DNA from: Streptomyces griseocarneus | Lineage (GTDB): Bacteria > Actinomycetota > Actinomycetes > Streptomycetales > Streptomycetaceae | NCBI RefSeq assembly: GCF_014655595.1 | Contig: NZ_BNBL01000003.1 | Coordinates: 255,877-319,876 of the forward strand | DNA length: 64,000 nt | Direction of reading: 5' to 3' | Shown: positions 52,898-61,600 of the stretch, piece by piece | Numbering within the stretch: the stretch's first letter is position 1 | Layout of the letters: the number at the start of each line of letters is the position of its first letter | Program-made: the position numbers and the translations under genes | The notes under the pieces: generated by a model | Database searches by the model: none | Told to the model about the DNA's origin: nothing | Seen by the model: only the letters and a program-made list of their open reading frames with translations

Positions 52898-53536
52898 GTG
52901 GCTCAGTTTCGGCTCCACGGGAGCAAGGTCCTCGCCGTCGACATGACGGGGGACGCGGTCAAGGCCAAGAACGGCTCGATGGTCGCGTACGAGGGCGAGA
53001 TGGCATTCAAGAAGATGACCGGCGGCGGTGACGGCCTGCGGGGCATGGTCACCCGCCGGCTCACCGGCGAATCGATGGAAGTCATGGAGGTGAAGGGACA
53101 CGGCACCTGCTACTTCGCGGACCGGGCGAGCGAGATCAACCTGGTCACGCTGCGGGGCGAGACGCTGTACGTGGAGGCGAGCAACCTGCTCTGCACGGAC
53201 TCGGCGCTGCGGACCGGGACGACCTTCACGGGCCTGCGCGGCGCCTCGCAGGGCAACGGGCTGTTCACCACGACCGTCGAGGGCTCCGGCCAGGCGGCGA
53301 TCCTCTCCGACGGGTCGGCGATCGTCCTGCGGGTGACCCCGCAGATGCCGCTGCAGGTCGACCCGGGCGCGTACATCGCGCACACGGGCCGGCTCAAGCA
53401 GCACTTCCAGTCCGGCGTGAACTTCCGGACGTTCATGGGCGAGGGCTCGGGAGAGGCGTTCCAGATCCGCTTCGAGGGCGAGGGGCTCGTGTACGTGCAG
53501 CCGAGCGAGCGGAACACCATCGGGGGTGAGATCTGA
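52898..53536 (+). CDS. AIM24-family protein 1
   Basis: A 212-aa all-beta protein of the AIM24 (TIGR00266-like) family: AVDMTGDAVKAKNGSMVAYE, FKKMTGGGDGLRGMVTRRLT, INLVTLRGETLYVEASNLLC, NGLFTTTVEGSGQAAILSDG and FMGEGSGEAFQIRFEGEGLV. The eukaryotic namesake acts in mitochondrial biogenesis; bacterial roles are unknown. The GTG at 52898 sits after TCGGGGC. Its TGA shares one base with the next ATG (TGATG). Three homologues in a row form a tight operon. Confidence 0.88.
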   Translation: MAQFRLHGSKVLAVDMTGDAVKAKNGSMVAYEGEMAFKKMTGGGDGLRGMVTRRLTGESMEVMEVKGHGTCYFADRASEINLVTLRGETLYVEASNLLCTDSALRTGTTFTGLRGASQGNGLFTTTVEGSGQAAILSDGSAIVLRVTPQMPLQVDPGAYIAHTGRLKQHFQSGVNFRTFMGEGSGEAFQIRFEGEGLVYVQPSERNTIGGEI

Positions 53537-54186
53537 TGGCATTCCGGCTTCTGAATTCGCGCATGGTCGAGGCCCAGGTGGTTCCCGGGCAGCCGCTGTT
53601 CAGTCAGCGCGGGGCGATGCTCGCCTACAAGGGCGACGTCTCCTTCACCCCGAGCATCACCGGCGGCCAGGGCGGCGTCATGGGGATGATCGGCCGGCGG
53701 ATCGCCAACGAGGCCACCCCGCTGATGACCGTGGAGGGCAGCGGGACGGTGATGTTCGGCCACGGCGGGCACCACGTCCACGTCGTGGAGCTCTCCGGGG
53801 ACACGCTGTACGTCGAGGCGGACCGGCTGCTGGCCTTCGACGGCGGCCTGCAGCAGGGAACGATGTTCATGGGGTCGCAGGGGGGCGTGATGGGCATGGT
53901 GCGCGGTCAGGTGACCGGGCAGGGCCTCTTCACCACGACCCTCAAGGGGCATGGCGCGGTGGCGGTGATGGCCCACGGCGGCGTCATCGAGCTGCCCATC
54001 ACCCCGCAGCGGCCGGTCACCGTCGACCCGCAGGCGTACGTCGCCCACCGCGGCGACGTGCGCAACAAGCTGTCGGCCGCGCTCGGCTGGCGCGAGGTGG
54101 TCGGGCGGGGCAGCGGGGAGGCGTTCCGGCTCGAGCTGTCGGGCAACGGCACGGTGTACGTACAGGCGTCGGAGGAGAAGCTGTGA
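53536..54186 (+). CDS. AIM24-family protein 2
   Basis: A 216-aa paralogue of the preceding gene: LNSRMVEAQVVPGQPLFSQR, FTPSITGGQGGVMGMIGRRI, VHVVELSGDTLYVEADRLLA, GLFTTTLKGHGAVAVMAHGG and GRGSGEAFRLELSGNGTVYV. The sequence has diverged in loops but keeps strand order and length. Its start overlaps the first gene by 1 bp and its stop overlaps the third by 4 bp (GTGA), so the products are made together. Confidence 0.88.
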   Translation: MAFRLLNSRMVEAQVVPGQPLFSQRGAMLAYKGDVSFTPSITGGQGGVMGMIGRRIANEATPLMTVEGSGTVMFGHGGHHVHVVELSGDTLYVEADRLLAFDGGLQQGTMFMGSQGGVMGMVRGQVTGQGLFTTTLKGHGAVAVMAHGGVIELPITPQRPVTVDPQAYVAHRGDVRNKLSAALGWREVVGRGSGEAFRLELSGNGTVYVQASEEKL

Positions 54187-54950
54187 GCGGCCCGGTCATT
54201 CATGACGCGACGACCCTGCCGGCGAACGACAACGTCAATCCGTACGCGTTCAGCGTGGATCTGAAGGGCCAGTGGTTCCTGCAGAAGGGGAAGATGATCG
54301 CCTATTACGGGCAGATCAGCTTCCACGGCATCGGCCACGGTCCGCTCGACCGGCTGATCGCGGGCAGCTTCCACTCGCCGCTGCACGCGGCGGACTGGGT
54401 GGTGGCCGAGGGGCAGGGGAAGATGCTGCTCGCGGACCGTTCCTTCGACGTCAACTCCTATGACCTCGAGGACGGCAACCTCACGGTCCGCTCGGGCAAT
54501 CTGCTGGCCTTCCAGCCGTCGCTCTCGCTCAAGCAGTCCATCATCCCGGGGTTCCTGACCCTGATCGGGACGGGGAAGTTCGTGGCCGCCTCCAACGGGC
54601 CGGTCGTCTTCGCCGAGCCGCCGATCCGGGTGGACCCGCAGGCGCTGGTGGGGTGGGCGGACTGCCCCTCGCCCTGCCACCACTACGACCACCAGTACCT
54701 GCGGGGGGTCATGGGCGGGGTGCGCCGGCTGACGGGGCTGGGGGGCGCGTCCGGTGAGGAGCACCAGTTCGAGTTCGTGGGCTCCGGGACGGTGCTGCTG
54801 CAGTCCACCGAGCGGCTGATGGAGGAGATCCCGACGGGCGACGCTCCCCCTGAGCAGGCGGGCGTCCCGCACGCAAGTCCCGGAAATCAGCCAATGACAC
54901 CGCGCTTGCCGGGTCAGCTGGGCGACCTCCAGCGCCGCTTCGGGCTGTGA
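54183..54950 (+). CDS. AIM24-family protein 3, with a C-terminal extension
   Basis: A 255-aa family member: VDLKGQWFLQKGKMIAYYGQ, DRLIAGSFHSPLHAADWVVA, VNSYDLEDGNLTVRSGNLLA, LTLIGTGKFVAASNGPVVFA and FEFVGSGTVLLQSTERLMEE. It is the most divergent of the three. A CPSPCHHYDHQY segment carries two Cys and three His close together (possible metal site), and about 35 residues rich in Pro/Gly follow the last strand. The GTG at 54183 overlaps the second gene. No other gene is in the operon. Confidence 0.85.
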   Translation: MSGPVIHDATTLPANDNVNPYAFSVDLKGQWFLQKGKMIAYYGQISFHGIGHGPLDRLIAGSFHSPLHAADWVVAEGQGKMLLADRSFDVNSYDLEDGNLTVRSGNLLAFQPSLSLKQSIIPGFLTLIGTGKFVAASNGPVVFAEPPIRVDPQALVGWADCPSPCHHYDHQYLRGVMGGVRRLTGLGGASGEEHQFEFVGSGTVLLQSTERLMEEIPTGDAPPEQAGVPHASPGNQPMTPRLPGQLGDLQRRFGL

Positions 54951-55017
54951 GCGGTACCCTGCGGAGTGTGACGTCGAACGCATGACCTCTCGTTCCGCTC
55001 GTTCCGCCCTGTCATTT

Positions 55018-55053
55018 AGTTAATCTTTCAACTTCTTAGGTAGAATCCATCCA
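55018..55053 (+). promoter_or_regulatory. Probable promoter of a leaderless marR transcript
   Basis: AT-rich segment: TAGAAT at 55041-55046 as -10, about 17 bp after TTAGTTAATC. The expected start point, 6-7 bp after the -10, coincides with the A of the ATG at 55053, and no ribosome site is seen. A short dyad AGTT-N8-AACT overlaps the -35 side, so autorepression is possible. Confidence 0.6.
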
Positions 55054-55529
55054 TGGACACCGAGAACGGCACTCGCTGGCTCAGCGACGAGGAACAGGCC
55101 ACCTGGCGCGCCCACCTGGACGTGAGCCGGCTGCTGATGCACCAGCTCGAACGGGACCTGCAGCCGTTCGGCCTCACCAACAACGACTACGAGATCCTGG
55201 TCAACCTCTCGGAGTCGGACGACCACCGGATGCGGATGAGCGACCTCGCGACCGCCACCCTGCAGTCCAAGAGCCGTCTGTCGCACCAGATCACGCGCAT
55301 GGAGAACGCCGGTCTCGTCCGCCGGGAGAACTGCGAGTCCGACCGCCGCGGCCTGTTCGCCGTGCTCACGGACCACGGCTGGGAGACCATGCGCAAGGTC
55401 GCCCCGCACCATGTGGCGTCCGTGCGGGAGCACTTCATCGACCTGCTGTCGGCGGAGGAGCTCAAGGCCCTCCAGGAGTCCCTGCGACCGGTCGCCAAGC
55501 ACCTGCGCTCCGCGCGGGGACGGATCTGA
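55053..55529 (+). CDS. MarR-family regulator
   Basis: A 158-aa winged-HTH dimer. N-terminal helix LSDEEQATWRAHLDVSRLLM, then NNDYEILVNLSESDDHRMRM, recognition helix ATLQSKSRLSHQITRMENAG, and wing LVRRENCESDRRGLFAVLTD. The single Cys in ENCESD at the wing could be redox-sensitive, as in OhrR types, but there is no second Cys partner in a typical place. By synteny it is the counterpart of a MarR gene near SCO5405. It converges on meaB across a 20-bp hairpin. Confidence 0.9.
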   Translation: MDTENGTRWLSDEEQATWRAHLDVSRLLMHQLERDLQPFGLTNNDYEILVNLSESDDHRMRMSDLATATLQSKSRLSHQITRMENAGLVRRENCESDRRGLFAVLTDHGWETMRKVAPHHVASVREHFIDLLSAEELKALQESLRPVAKHLRSARGRI

Positions 55530-55557
55530 CCGTTCCCGGACGCCACTGATCGCCGTC

Positions 55558-55604
55558 CGATCGCCGTCGCCGCCGGAAATACTCTCCGGCGGCGACGGCG
55601 ATCG
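55558..55604. terminator. Bidirectional terminator between marR and meaB
   Basis: A perfect 20-bp stem, CGATCGCCGTCGCCGCCGGA with its complement, loop AATACTC. It lies between convergent genes and abuts the 15-bp array at 55602-55646. Confidence 0.9.
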
Positions 55605-55646
55605 GCGTTTCGGCCCTCGGCGTTTCAGGTCTCGGCGTCTCAGCCC
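55602..55646. repeat. Three 15-bp tandem units ending in the meaB stop
   Basis: TCGGCGTTTCGGCCC, TCGGCGTTTCAGGTC and TCGGCGTCTCAGCCC, each 15 bp, followed by TCGG. The array covers the meaB TGA (55640-55642 on the plus strand) and runs into the terminator stem. Confidence 0.75.
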
Positions 55647-56596
55647 TCGGTGAGGCCCGCCACGAGTTCGTCGGCGGCCGCGTAGGGATCGAGGTCGCCG
55701 CCCACCACGCGCTCGGCGAGGGCGGCCAGTCGGCGGTCGCCGCGCAGGTCGCCGATGCGCTCGCGCAGCGCCGTCACGGCGATGGTCTCGACCTCGTGCG
55801 CGGCCCGCCGGCGCCGCCGGTCCGCGAGGACGCCCCGCTCCTCCATCCAGGCGCGGTGCTTCTCCAGCGCCTCGACCAGCTCGTCGGTGCCCTCGCCGCG
55901 GGCGGCCACCGTCTTGACGATGGGGGGCCGCCAGTCGCCGGGCGCGCGGGACTCGCCCAGGCCCAGCATGTGGTTGAGCTCGCGGGCCGTGGCGTCGGCG
56001 CCGTCGCGGTCGGCCTTGTTGACGACGTAGACGTCGCCGATCTCGAGGATGCCCGCCTTCGCGGCCTGGATCCCGTCGCCCATGCCGGGCGCCAGCAGCA
56101 CCACCGACGTGTCGGCCTGGGAGGCGATCTCGACCTCCGACTGCCCCACGCCCACGGTCTCCACCAGGACCACGTCGCAGCCGGCCGCGTCCAGCACCCG
56201 GATCGCCTGCGGGGCGGCCCAGGCCAGGCCGCCCAGGTGGCCGCGGGTGGCCATCGAGCGGATGTAGACGCCCGGGTCGGAGGCGTGCTCCGACATCCGG
56301 ACCCGGTCACCGAGCAGCGCACCGCCGGAGAAGGGCGAGGAGGGGTCGACGGCGAGCACGCCGACCCGCTTGCCCATCCGCCGGTACGCGCTCACCAGCG
56401 CCGACGTCGAGGTGGACTTGCCGACGCCGGGCGAGCCGGTCAGGCCCACCACATAGGCGCCGCCCGTGAGCGGGGCCAGCGCGGCCATCACCTCGCGCAG
56501 CTGCGGGGACGCCCCCTCCACCAGGGAGATCAGCCGGGCCACCGCGCGCGGCCGGCCGTCGCGTGCCTGCTCGACCAAAGCGGGGACGTCCACCAT
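55640..56596 (-). CDS. meaB: MeaB-type G3E GTPase, mutase chaperone
   Basis: A 318-aa P-loop GTPase that protects and reloads B12-dependent acyl-CoA mutases such as IcmA. Walker A GLTGSPGVGKST is at about 51-62, VLAVDPSSPFSGGALLGDRV follows as switch region, then VLVETVGVGQSE with DxxG-like function, and VVNKADRDGAD gives the guanine base. The C-terminal helices provide the dimer arm. The ATG at 56596 has GGAGC upstream; an in-frame ATG six codons earlier is less well placed. It stands 40 bp downstream, by direction, of the thiolase stop region. Neighbouring mce and the mutase gene fit the role. Confidence 0.95.
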   Translation of the reverse strand: MVDVPALVEQARDGRPRAVARLISLVEGASPQLREVMAALAPLTGGAYVVGLTGSPGVGKSTSTSALVSAYRRMGKRVGVLAVDPSSPFSGGALLGDRVRMSEHASDPGVYIRSMATRGHLGGLAWAAPQAIRVLDAAGCDVVLVETVGVGQSEVEIASQADTSVVLLAPGMGDGIQAAKAGILEIGDVYVVNKADRDGADATARELNHMLGLGESRAPGDWRPPIVKTVAARGEGTDELVEALEKHRAWMEERGVLADRRRRRAAHEVETIAVTALRERIGDLRGDRRLAALAERVVGGDLDPYAAADELVAGLTEG

Positions 56597-56635
56597 CACT
56601 GCTCCGTTCCACACATCGGATGCCGGCCGCGGGCC

Positions 56636-56687
56636 GGGGTCGGTTTCCGGAGTCGGTTTCCGGAGTCGGATTCCGGGGTCAGTTGCC
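56636..56687. repeat. Four 13-bp tandem units across the thiolase stop
   Basis: GGGGTCGGTTTCC, GGAGTCGGTTTCC, GGAGTCGGATTCC and GGGGTCAGTTGCC, exact 13-bp period. The array includes the thiolase stop codon (TGA, plus-strand 56679-56681) and fills the gap toward meaB. Confidence 0.8.
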
Positions 56688-57890
56688 GGGGACGCGGACG
56701 ATCAGGGCGTCGCCCTGGCCGCCGCCGCCGCAGAGCGCGGCCGCGCCGGTCCCGCCGCCGCGGCGCTTGAGCTCCAGGGCGAGGTGCAGCACGATGCGGG
56801 CGCCCGACATGCCGATCGGGTGGCCGAGCGCGATGGCGCCGCCGTTGACGTTCACCTTTTCAGGGGATACGCCCAGATCCTTCATGGACTGCACCGCGAC
56901 GGCCGCGAACGCCTCGTTGATCTCGATCAGGTCGAGGTCGTCGACCGTCAGCCCCTCCTTGCCCAGCGCGTGCCGGATGGCGTTGGACGGCTGGGACTGC
57001 AGGGAGTTGTCGGGGCCGGCCACGTTGCCGTGGGCGCCGATCTCGGCGATCCAGGCCAGGCCCAGCTCCTCGGCCTTCTCCTTGCTCATCACGACCACCG
57101 CGGCGGCGCCGTCGGAGATCTGCGAGGACGTGCCGGCCGTGATCGTGCCGTCCCTGGTGAAGGCGGGCCGCAGCTTGCCCAGCGACTCCGCCGTGGTCTC
57201 CGGGCGGATGCCCTCGTCCTTGCTGAAGACGACCGGCTCGCCCTTGCGCTGCGGGATCTCCACGGGGGTGATCTCGGCCTCGAACAGGCCGTTCTTCTGC
57301 GCGGCGGCCGCCCGCTGGTGGGACAGGGCCGCGATCTCGTCCTGCTCGGGGCGGCGGATGCCCAGCCGGGTGTTGTGCTTCTCGGTGGACTCGCCCATCG
57401 CGATGTTCTCGAAGGCGTCCGTCAGGCCGTCGTGCGCCATCGCGTCGAGCATCTCGACGGCGCCGTACTTGAAGCCCTCGCGGGACTTGGGCAGCAGGTG
57501 CGGGGCGTTGGTCATCGACTCCTGGCCACCGGCCACCACGATGTCGAACTCGCCCGCGCGGATGAGCTGGTCGGCCAGCGCGATGGCGTCCAGGCCCGAC
57601 AGGCAGACCTTGTTGACGGTCAGGGCGGGCACGTTCATGGGGATGCCGGCCTTGACGGCGGCCTGGCGGGCCGGGATCTGTCCGGCGCCGGCCTGCAGCA
57701 CCTGACCCATGATCACGTACTGCACCTGGTCGCCGCCGATGCCCGCCCGGTCCAGCGCCGCCTTGATGGCGAAGCCGCCCAGGTCGGCGCCGGAGAAGCT
57801 GCGCAGCGAGCCCAGCAGGCGGCCCATGGGCGTGCGGGCGCCCGCGACGATGACGGAGGTGCGGCGATTGTTGCCGTTCGTACCAGACAT
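56679..57890 (-). CDS. Acetyl-CoA C-acetyltransferase (thiolase)
   Basis: Condenses two acetyl-CoA to acetoacetyl-CoA, or the reverse. 403 aa. Nucleophile Cys96 lies in [12 protein letters not shown], the oxyanion/His region is [34 protein letters not shown] holds the catalytic His, and the second Cys is in [12 protein letters not shown]. Length and spacing are those of biosynthetic thiolases. The ATG at 57890 follows GAAGGGG. It is divergent from mce and directly upstream of meaB, in a block for ethylmalonyl/methylmalonyl metabolism. AtoB and PhaA are possible names; the sequence does not choose. Confidence 0.94.
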   Translation of the reverse strand: MSGTNGNNRRTSVIVAGARTPMGRLLGSLRSFSGADLGGFAIKAALDRAGIGGDQVQYVIMGQVLQAGAGQIPARQAAVKAGIPMNVPALTVNKVCLSGLDAIALADQLIRAGEFDIVVAGGQESMTNAPHLLPKSREGFKYGAVEMLDAMAHDGLTDAFENIAMGESTEKHNTRLGIRRPEQDEIAALSHQRAAAAQKNGLFEAEITPVEIPQRKGEPVVFSKDEGIRPETTAESLGKLRPAFTRDGTITAGTSSQISDGAAAVVVMSKEKAEELGLAWIAEIGAHGNVAGPDNSLQSQPSNAIRHALGKEGLTVDDLDLIEINEAFAAVAVQSMKDLGVSPEKVNVNGGAIALGHPIGMSGARIVLHLALELKRRGGGTGAAALCGGGGQGDALIVRVPGN

Positions 57891-58029
57891 GGACGCGGCC
57901 CCTTCGAGCAGAGGGATGTTAACGACGGTTCCCGTCAATGTACTGAGCGGTACGGCACCCGGTCACCGGGCCGAAGGTGTGATCGCGCGCACGTTGCGTA
58001 ACCACCCCGTCCGGCGGTGCACTGGAGCC

Positions 58030-58470
58030 ATGCTGACGCGCATCGACCACATCGGGATCGCCTGCTTCGACCTCGACAGGACCGTCGAGTTCTACCGTGC
58101 CACGTACGGCTTCGAGGTGTTCCACACGGAGGTCAACGAGGAGCAGGGCGTCCGCGAGGCCATGCTCAAAATCAACGGGACGTCCGACGGCGGCGCCTCC
58201 TACCTGCAGCTGCTGGAGCCGACGCGGGAGGACTCCGCGGTCGGCAAGTGGCTGGCGAAGAACGGCGAGGGCGTTCACCACATCGCGTTCGGCACCGCGG
58301 ACGTGGACGGTGACGCGCGGGCCATCGGGGAGAAGGGCGTACGGGTCCTCTACGACGAACCCCGCCGGGGCTCGATGGGCTCGCGCATCACGTTCCTGCA
58401 CCCCAAGGACTGCCACGGCGTGCTCACCGAACTGGTCACCTCGGCACCCCGCCCGGAGGCGGAGCACTGA
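58030..58470 (+). CDS. mce: Methylmalonyl-CoA epimerase
   Basis: Interconverts (S)- and (R)-methylmalonyl-CoA. 146 aa, VOC fold. Metal ligands fall in TRIDHIGIAC (His), SYLQLLEP (Gln), GVHHIAFG (His) and GVLTELV (Glu), at normal spacing. The ATG at 58030 has GGAG just upstream. It is divergent from the thiolase and next to meaB, and with icmA forms the mutase-linked group. The product supplies extender units for polyketides and fatty acids as well as propionate metabolism. Confidence 0.95.
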   Translation: MLTRIDHIGIACFDLDRTVEFYRATYGFEVFHTEVNEEQGVREAMLKINGTSDGGASYLQLLEPTREDSAVGKWLAKNGEGVHHIAFGTADVDGDARAIGEKGVRVLYDEPRRGSMGSRITFLHPKDCHGVLTELVTSAPRPEAEH

Positions 58471-58635
58471 CCCACCCCTCCCCCGGCCGGTAGAGTGCGG
58501 GTTCGGCCGGGGTTACCGGGTGGCCCCCGGGCCCGGGCTGTACCGATGATCTGACACCATTTCTTCGGAAGGGCGGGCTCCGGGTTCCACCACCGACGCA
58601 GTACGGGGCCGGCCGCCGACGCGACCAGGGGACGG

Positions 58636-61600
58636 ATGGACCGCGCTGTGCGGGGCTACGAGCGCCAGGAGAGTCAGCTGGAGGAAGCCGACCACCTCTC
58701 GAAGTTCGAGGCCGAGATGAAGCGGCTGAAGACCGAGCGGGAGAAGGCTGTCCAGCACGCCGACGACCTCGGCTACCAGGTCGAGGTGCTGCGCGCCAAG
58801 CTCCACGAGGCGCGCCGCAACCTCGCACACCGTCCCGCCTATGACTCGGCGGACATCGGCTACCAGGCCGAGCAGCTGCTGCGCAACGCCCAGATCCAGG
58901 CGGAGCAGCTGCGCACGGACGCCGAGCGCGAGCTGCGCGAGGCCCGGGCCCAGACGCAGCGCCTGCTCCAGGAGCAGGCCGAGCGCCAGGCCCGGATGGA
59001 GGCGGAGCTGCACGCCGAGGCGGTGGCCCGCCGCCAGCGCCTGGACGAGGAGCTCAACGAGCGCCGCCGCACCGTCGAGTCGCACGTCAACGAGAACGTC
59101 GCCTGGGCCGAGCAGCTGCGCGCCCGCACGGAGTCGCAGGCGCGCCGGCTGCTGGAGGAGTCGCGGACGGAGGCCGAGCAGGCCCTGGCCGCGGCCCGTA
59201 CCGAGGCCCAGCGGCTGACCGAGCAGGCCAGCAGCCGGCTCGGGGCCGCCGCCGAGGAGGCCCGCGCGGAAGCCGAAGCGATCCTGCGCCGGGCGCGCAC
59301 GGACGCCGAGCGGCTGCTGAGCGCCGCCTCCGCGCAGGCCCAGGAGGCCACCGACCACGCCGAGCAGCTGCGCACGTCCACCAGCGCCGAGTCCGACCAG
59401 GCCCGCACGGCCGCCACCGAGATGACGCGCACGGCCGAGACGCGCCTGCAGGAGGCCGACACGGCGCTGCGCGAGGCGCGGGCCGAGGCCGACAAGCTGG
59501 TCGCCGAGGCGAAGGAGGCCGCCTCCCGGCGGCTGGCCGGCGCCGAGTCGGACAACGAGCAGCGCACCCGTACGGCCAGGGCCGAGATCGCCCGCCTGGT
59601 GAGCGAGGCCACCAAGGAGGCCGAGGCCCTCAAGGCCGAGGCCGAGCAGCTGCGCGCGGACGCCGCGGCCGAGGCCGAGCGGCTGGTGGCCGAGGCCGCC
59701 GAGAAGGCGCGCAGCGCCGTCGCCGAGGACTCCGCCGCCGCCCTGGCCAAGGCCGCCCGTACGGCCGAGGAGGTGCTGGCGAAGGCGTCGGAGGACGCCC
59801 TGGCCACCACGAAGGCCGCCGCCGCCGAGGCCGAGCGGATCCGTGGTGAGGCGGAGGCCGAGGCCGAGCGGCTGCGGGAGCAGGCCGCGGACACCGCCGA
59901 GCAGCTCAAGGGCGAGGCGAAGGACGACACCAAGGAGTACCGCGCCAGGACCGTCGAGCTCCAGGAGGAGGCCCGGCGGCTGCGCGGGGAGGCCGAGCAG
60001 CTGCGTGCGGAGGCCGTCGCCGAGGGCGAGCGGATCCGCGGCGAGGCGCGCCGCGAGGCGCTGCAGCAGATCGAGGAGGCGGCCAGCACCGCCGAGGAGC
60101 TGCTGGGCAAGGCCAAGGCCAACGCGGAGGAGACGCGCGCCGGCGCGACCGCGGAGAGCGAGCGGGTGCGCACCGAGGCCGCCGAGCGTGCCGCCACGCT
60201 GCGCAAGCAGGCCGAGGAGGCCCTGGAGCGGGCCCGCGCCGAGGCCGAGGAGATGGCCGAGGAGGCCGAGGACCACGCCGAGCGCACGCGCACCGAGGCC
60301 GCCGAGGCCGCGCGCCGTACGCGCGAGGAGGCCGAGCAGGCGGCCCGCGCCCGCGCCGAGGAGGCCGCGGCGGAGCTGGCCCGGCTGCAGTCCGAGGCCG
60401 AGCAGCGCGTGGAGTCGGCCGAGACGGCGCTGCGCGAGGCCCGTGCGGAGGCCGAGCGGCTGCGCCGGGAGACGGCCGAGGAGAGCGAGCGGCTGCGCAC
60501 GGAGTCCGCGGAGCGGGTGCGCGCGCTGCGGGAGCAGGCCGAGGACGAGGCCGAGCGGCTGCGGGCCGAGGCCGCCGAGGAGGCGGCCGGGGCCCGCGCG
60601 GAGGGCGAGGCCACGGCCGCGCGCCTGGTGAGCGAGGCCGAGGAGGAGTCGGAGCGGCTGCGCACGGAGGCGCAGGAGAGCGCCGACCGGCTGCGGGCGG
60701 AGGCGAACGCCGCCGCCGAGCGCACGGCCGCCGAGGCCGCCGAGGCGCTGGCCGCCGCGCAGGAGGAGGCCACCCGGCGGCGCCGGGAGGCCGAGGAGCT
60801 GCTCGGCGACGCCCGTTCGGAGGCGCAGGCCGAGCGCGAGGCGGCGCACGAGCAGAGCGAGGAGCTGCTGGCCTCGGCGCGCAAGCGGGTCGCCGAGGCG
60901 CAGGAGGAGGGGCGGCGCCTGGTCGAGGAGGCCGAGCAGCGGGCGAGCGAGCTCGTGGCCGCCGCCGAGCAGACCGCCCAGCAGGTGCGCGACGCCGTGG
61001 CGGGTCTGCACGAGCAGGCCGAGGAGGAGATCGCCGGGCTGCGTTCGGCCGCCGAGCACAACGCCGAACGGACCGTCACCGACGCCCAGATCGAGGCCGA
61101 CCGGGTCCGTGCCGAGGCGTACGCCGAGCGCGAGCGCGCCGACGAGGAGGCCGCGGCCACCCGTGCGGAGGCCAAGGCCGCCGCGGAGGCCGCCAAGGAG
61201 CTGGCGGAGCGCACGGTCGCGGAGGCCATCGCCGAGGGCTCTCGCGTGGAGGCCGAGGCCGCCCGGGTCCTGGACGAGGCCCGCGAGGCGGCGAACGCCC
61301 GCCGCACCGAGGCCGCCGGGCAGGCCGACGAGCTGATCGCCGAGGCCTCGAAGGAGGCCGAGCGGCTGCGTGCCGAGGCGGCCCGTGCCCTCGAGGAGGC
61401 CCGTGAGGCGGCCGACGCCCAGCGGGCGGAGGCGGGCGAGCAGGCCCGCGTCGCGCTGGCCGAGGCCGGCGAGGAGGCCGAGCGGCTGCGGACCGAGGCG
61501 GCCCGTACGGTCGACGAGGCCCGCGAGGCCGCGAACGCCCGTCGCACGGAGGCCGCGCAGCAGGCGGACGAGCTGATCGCCGAGGCGACGAACGAGGCGG

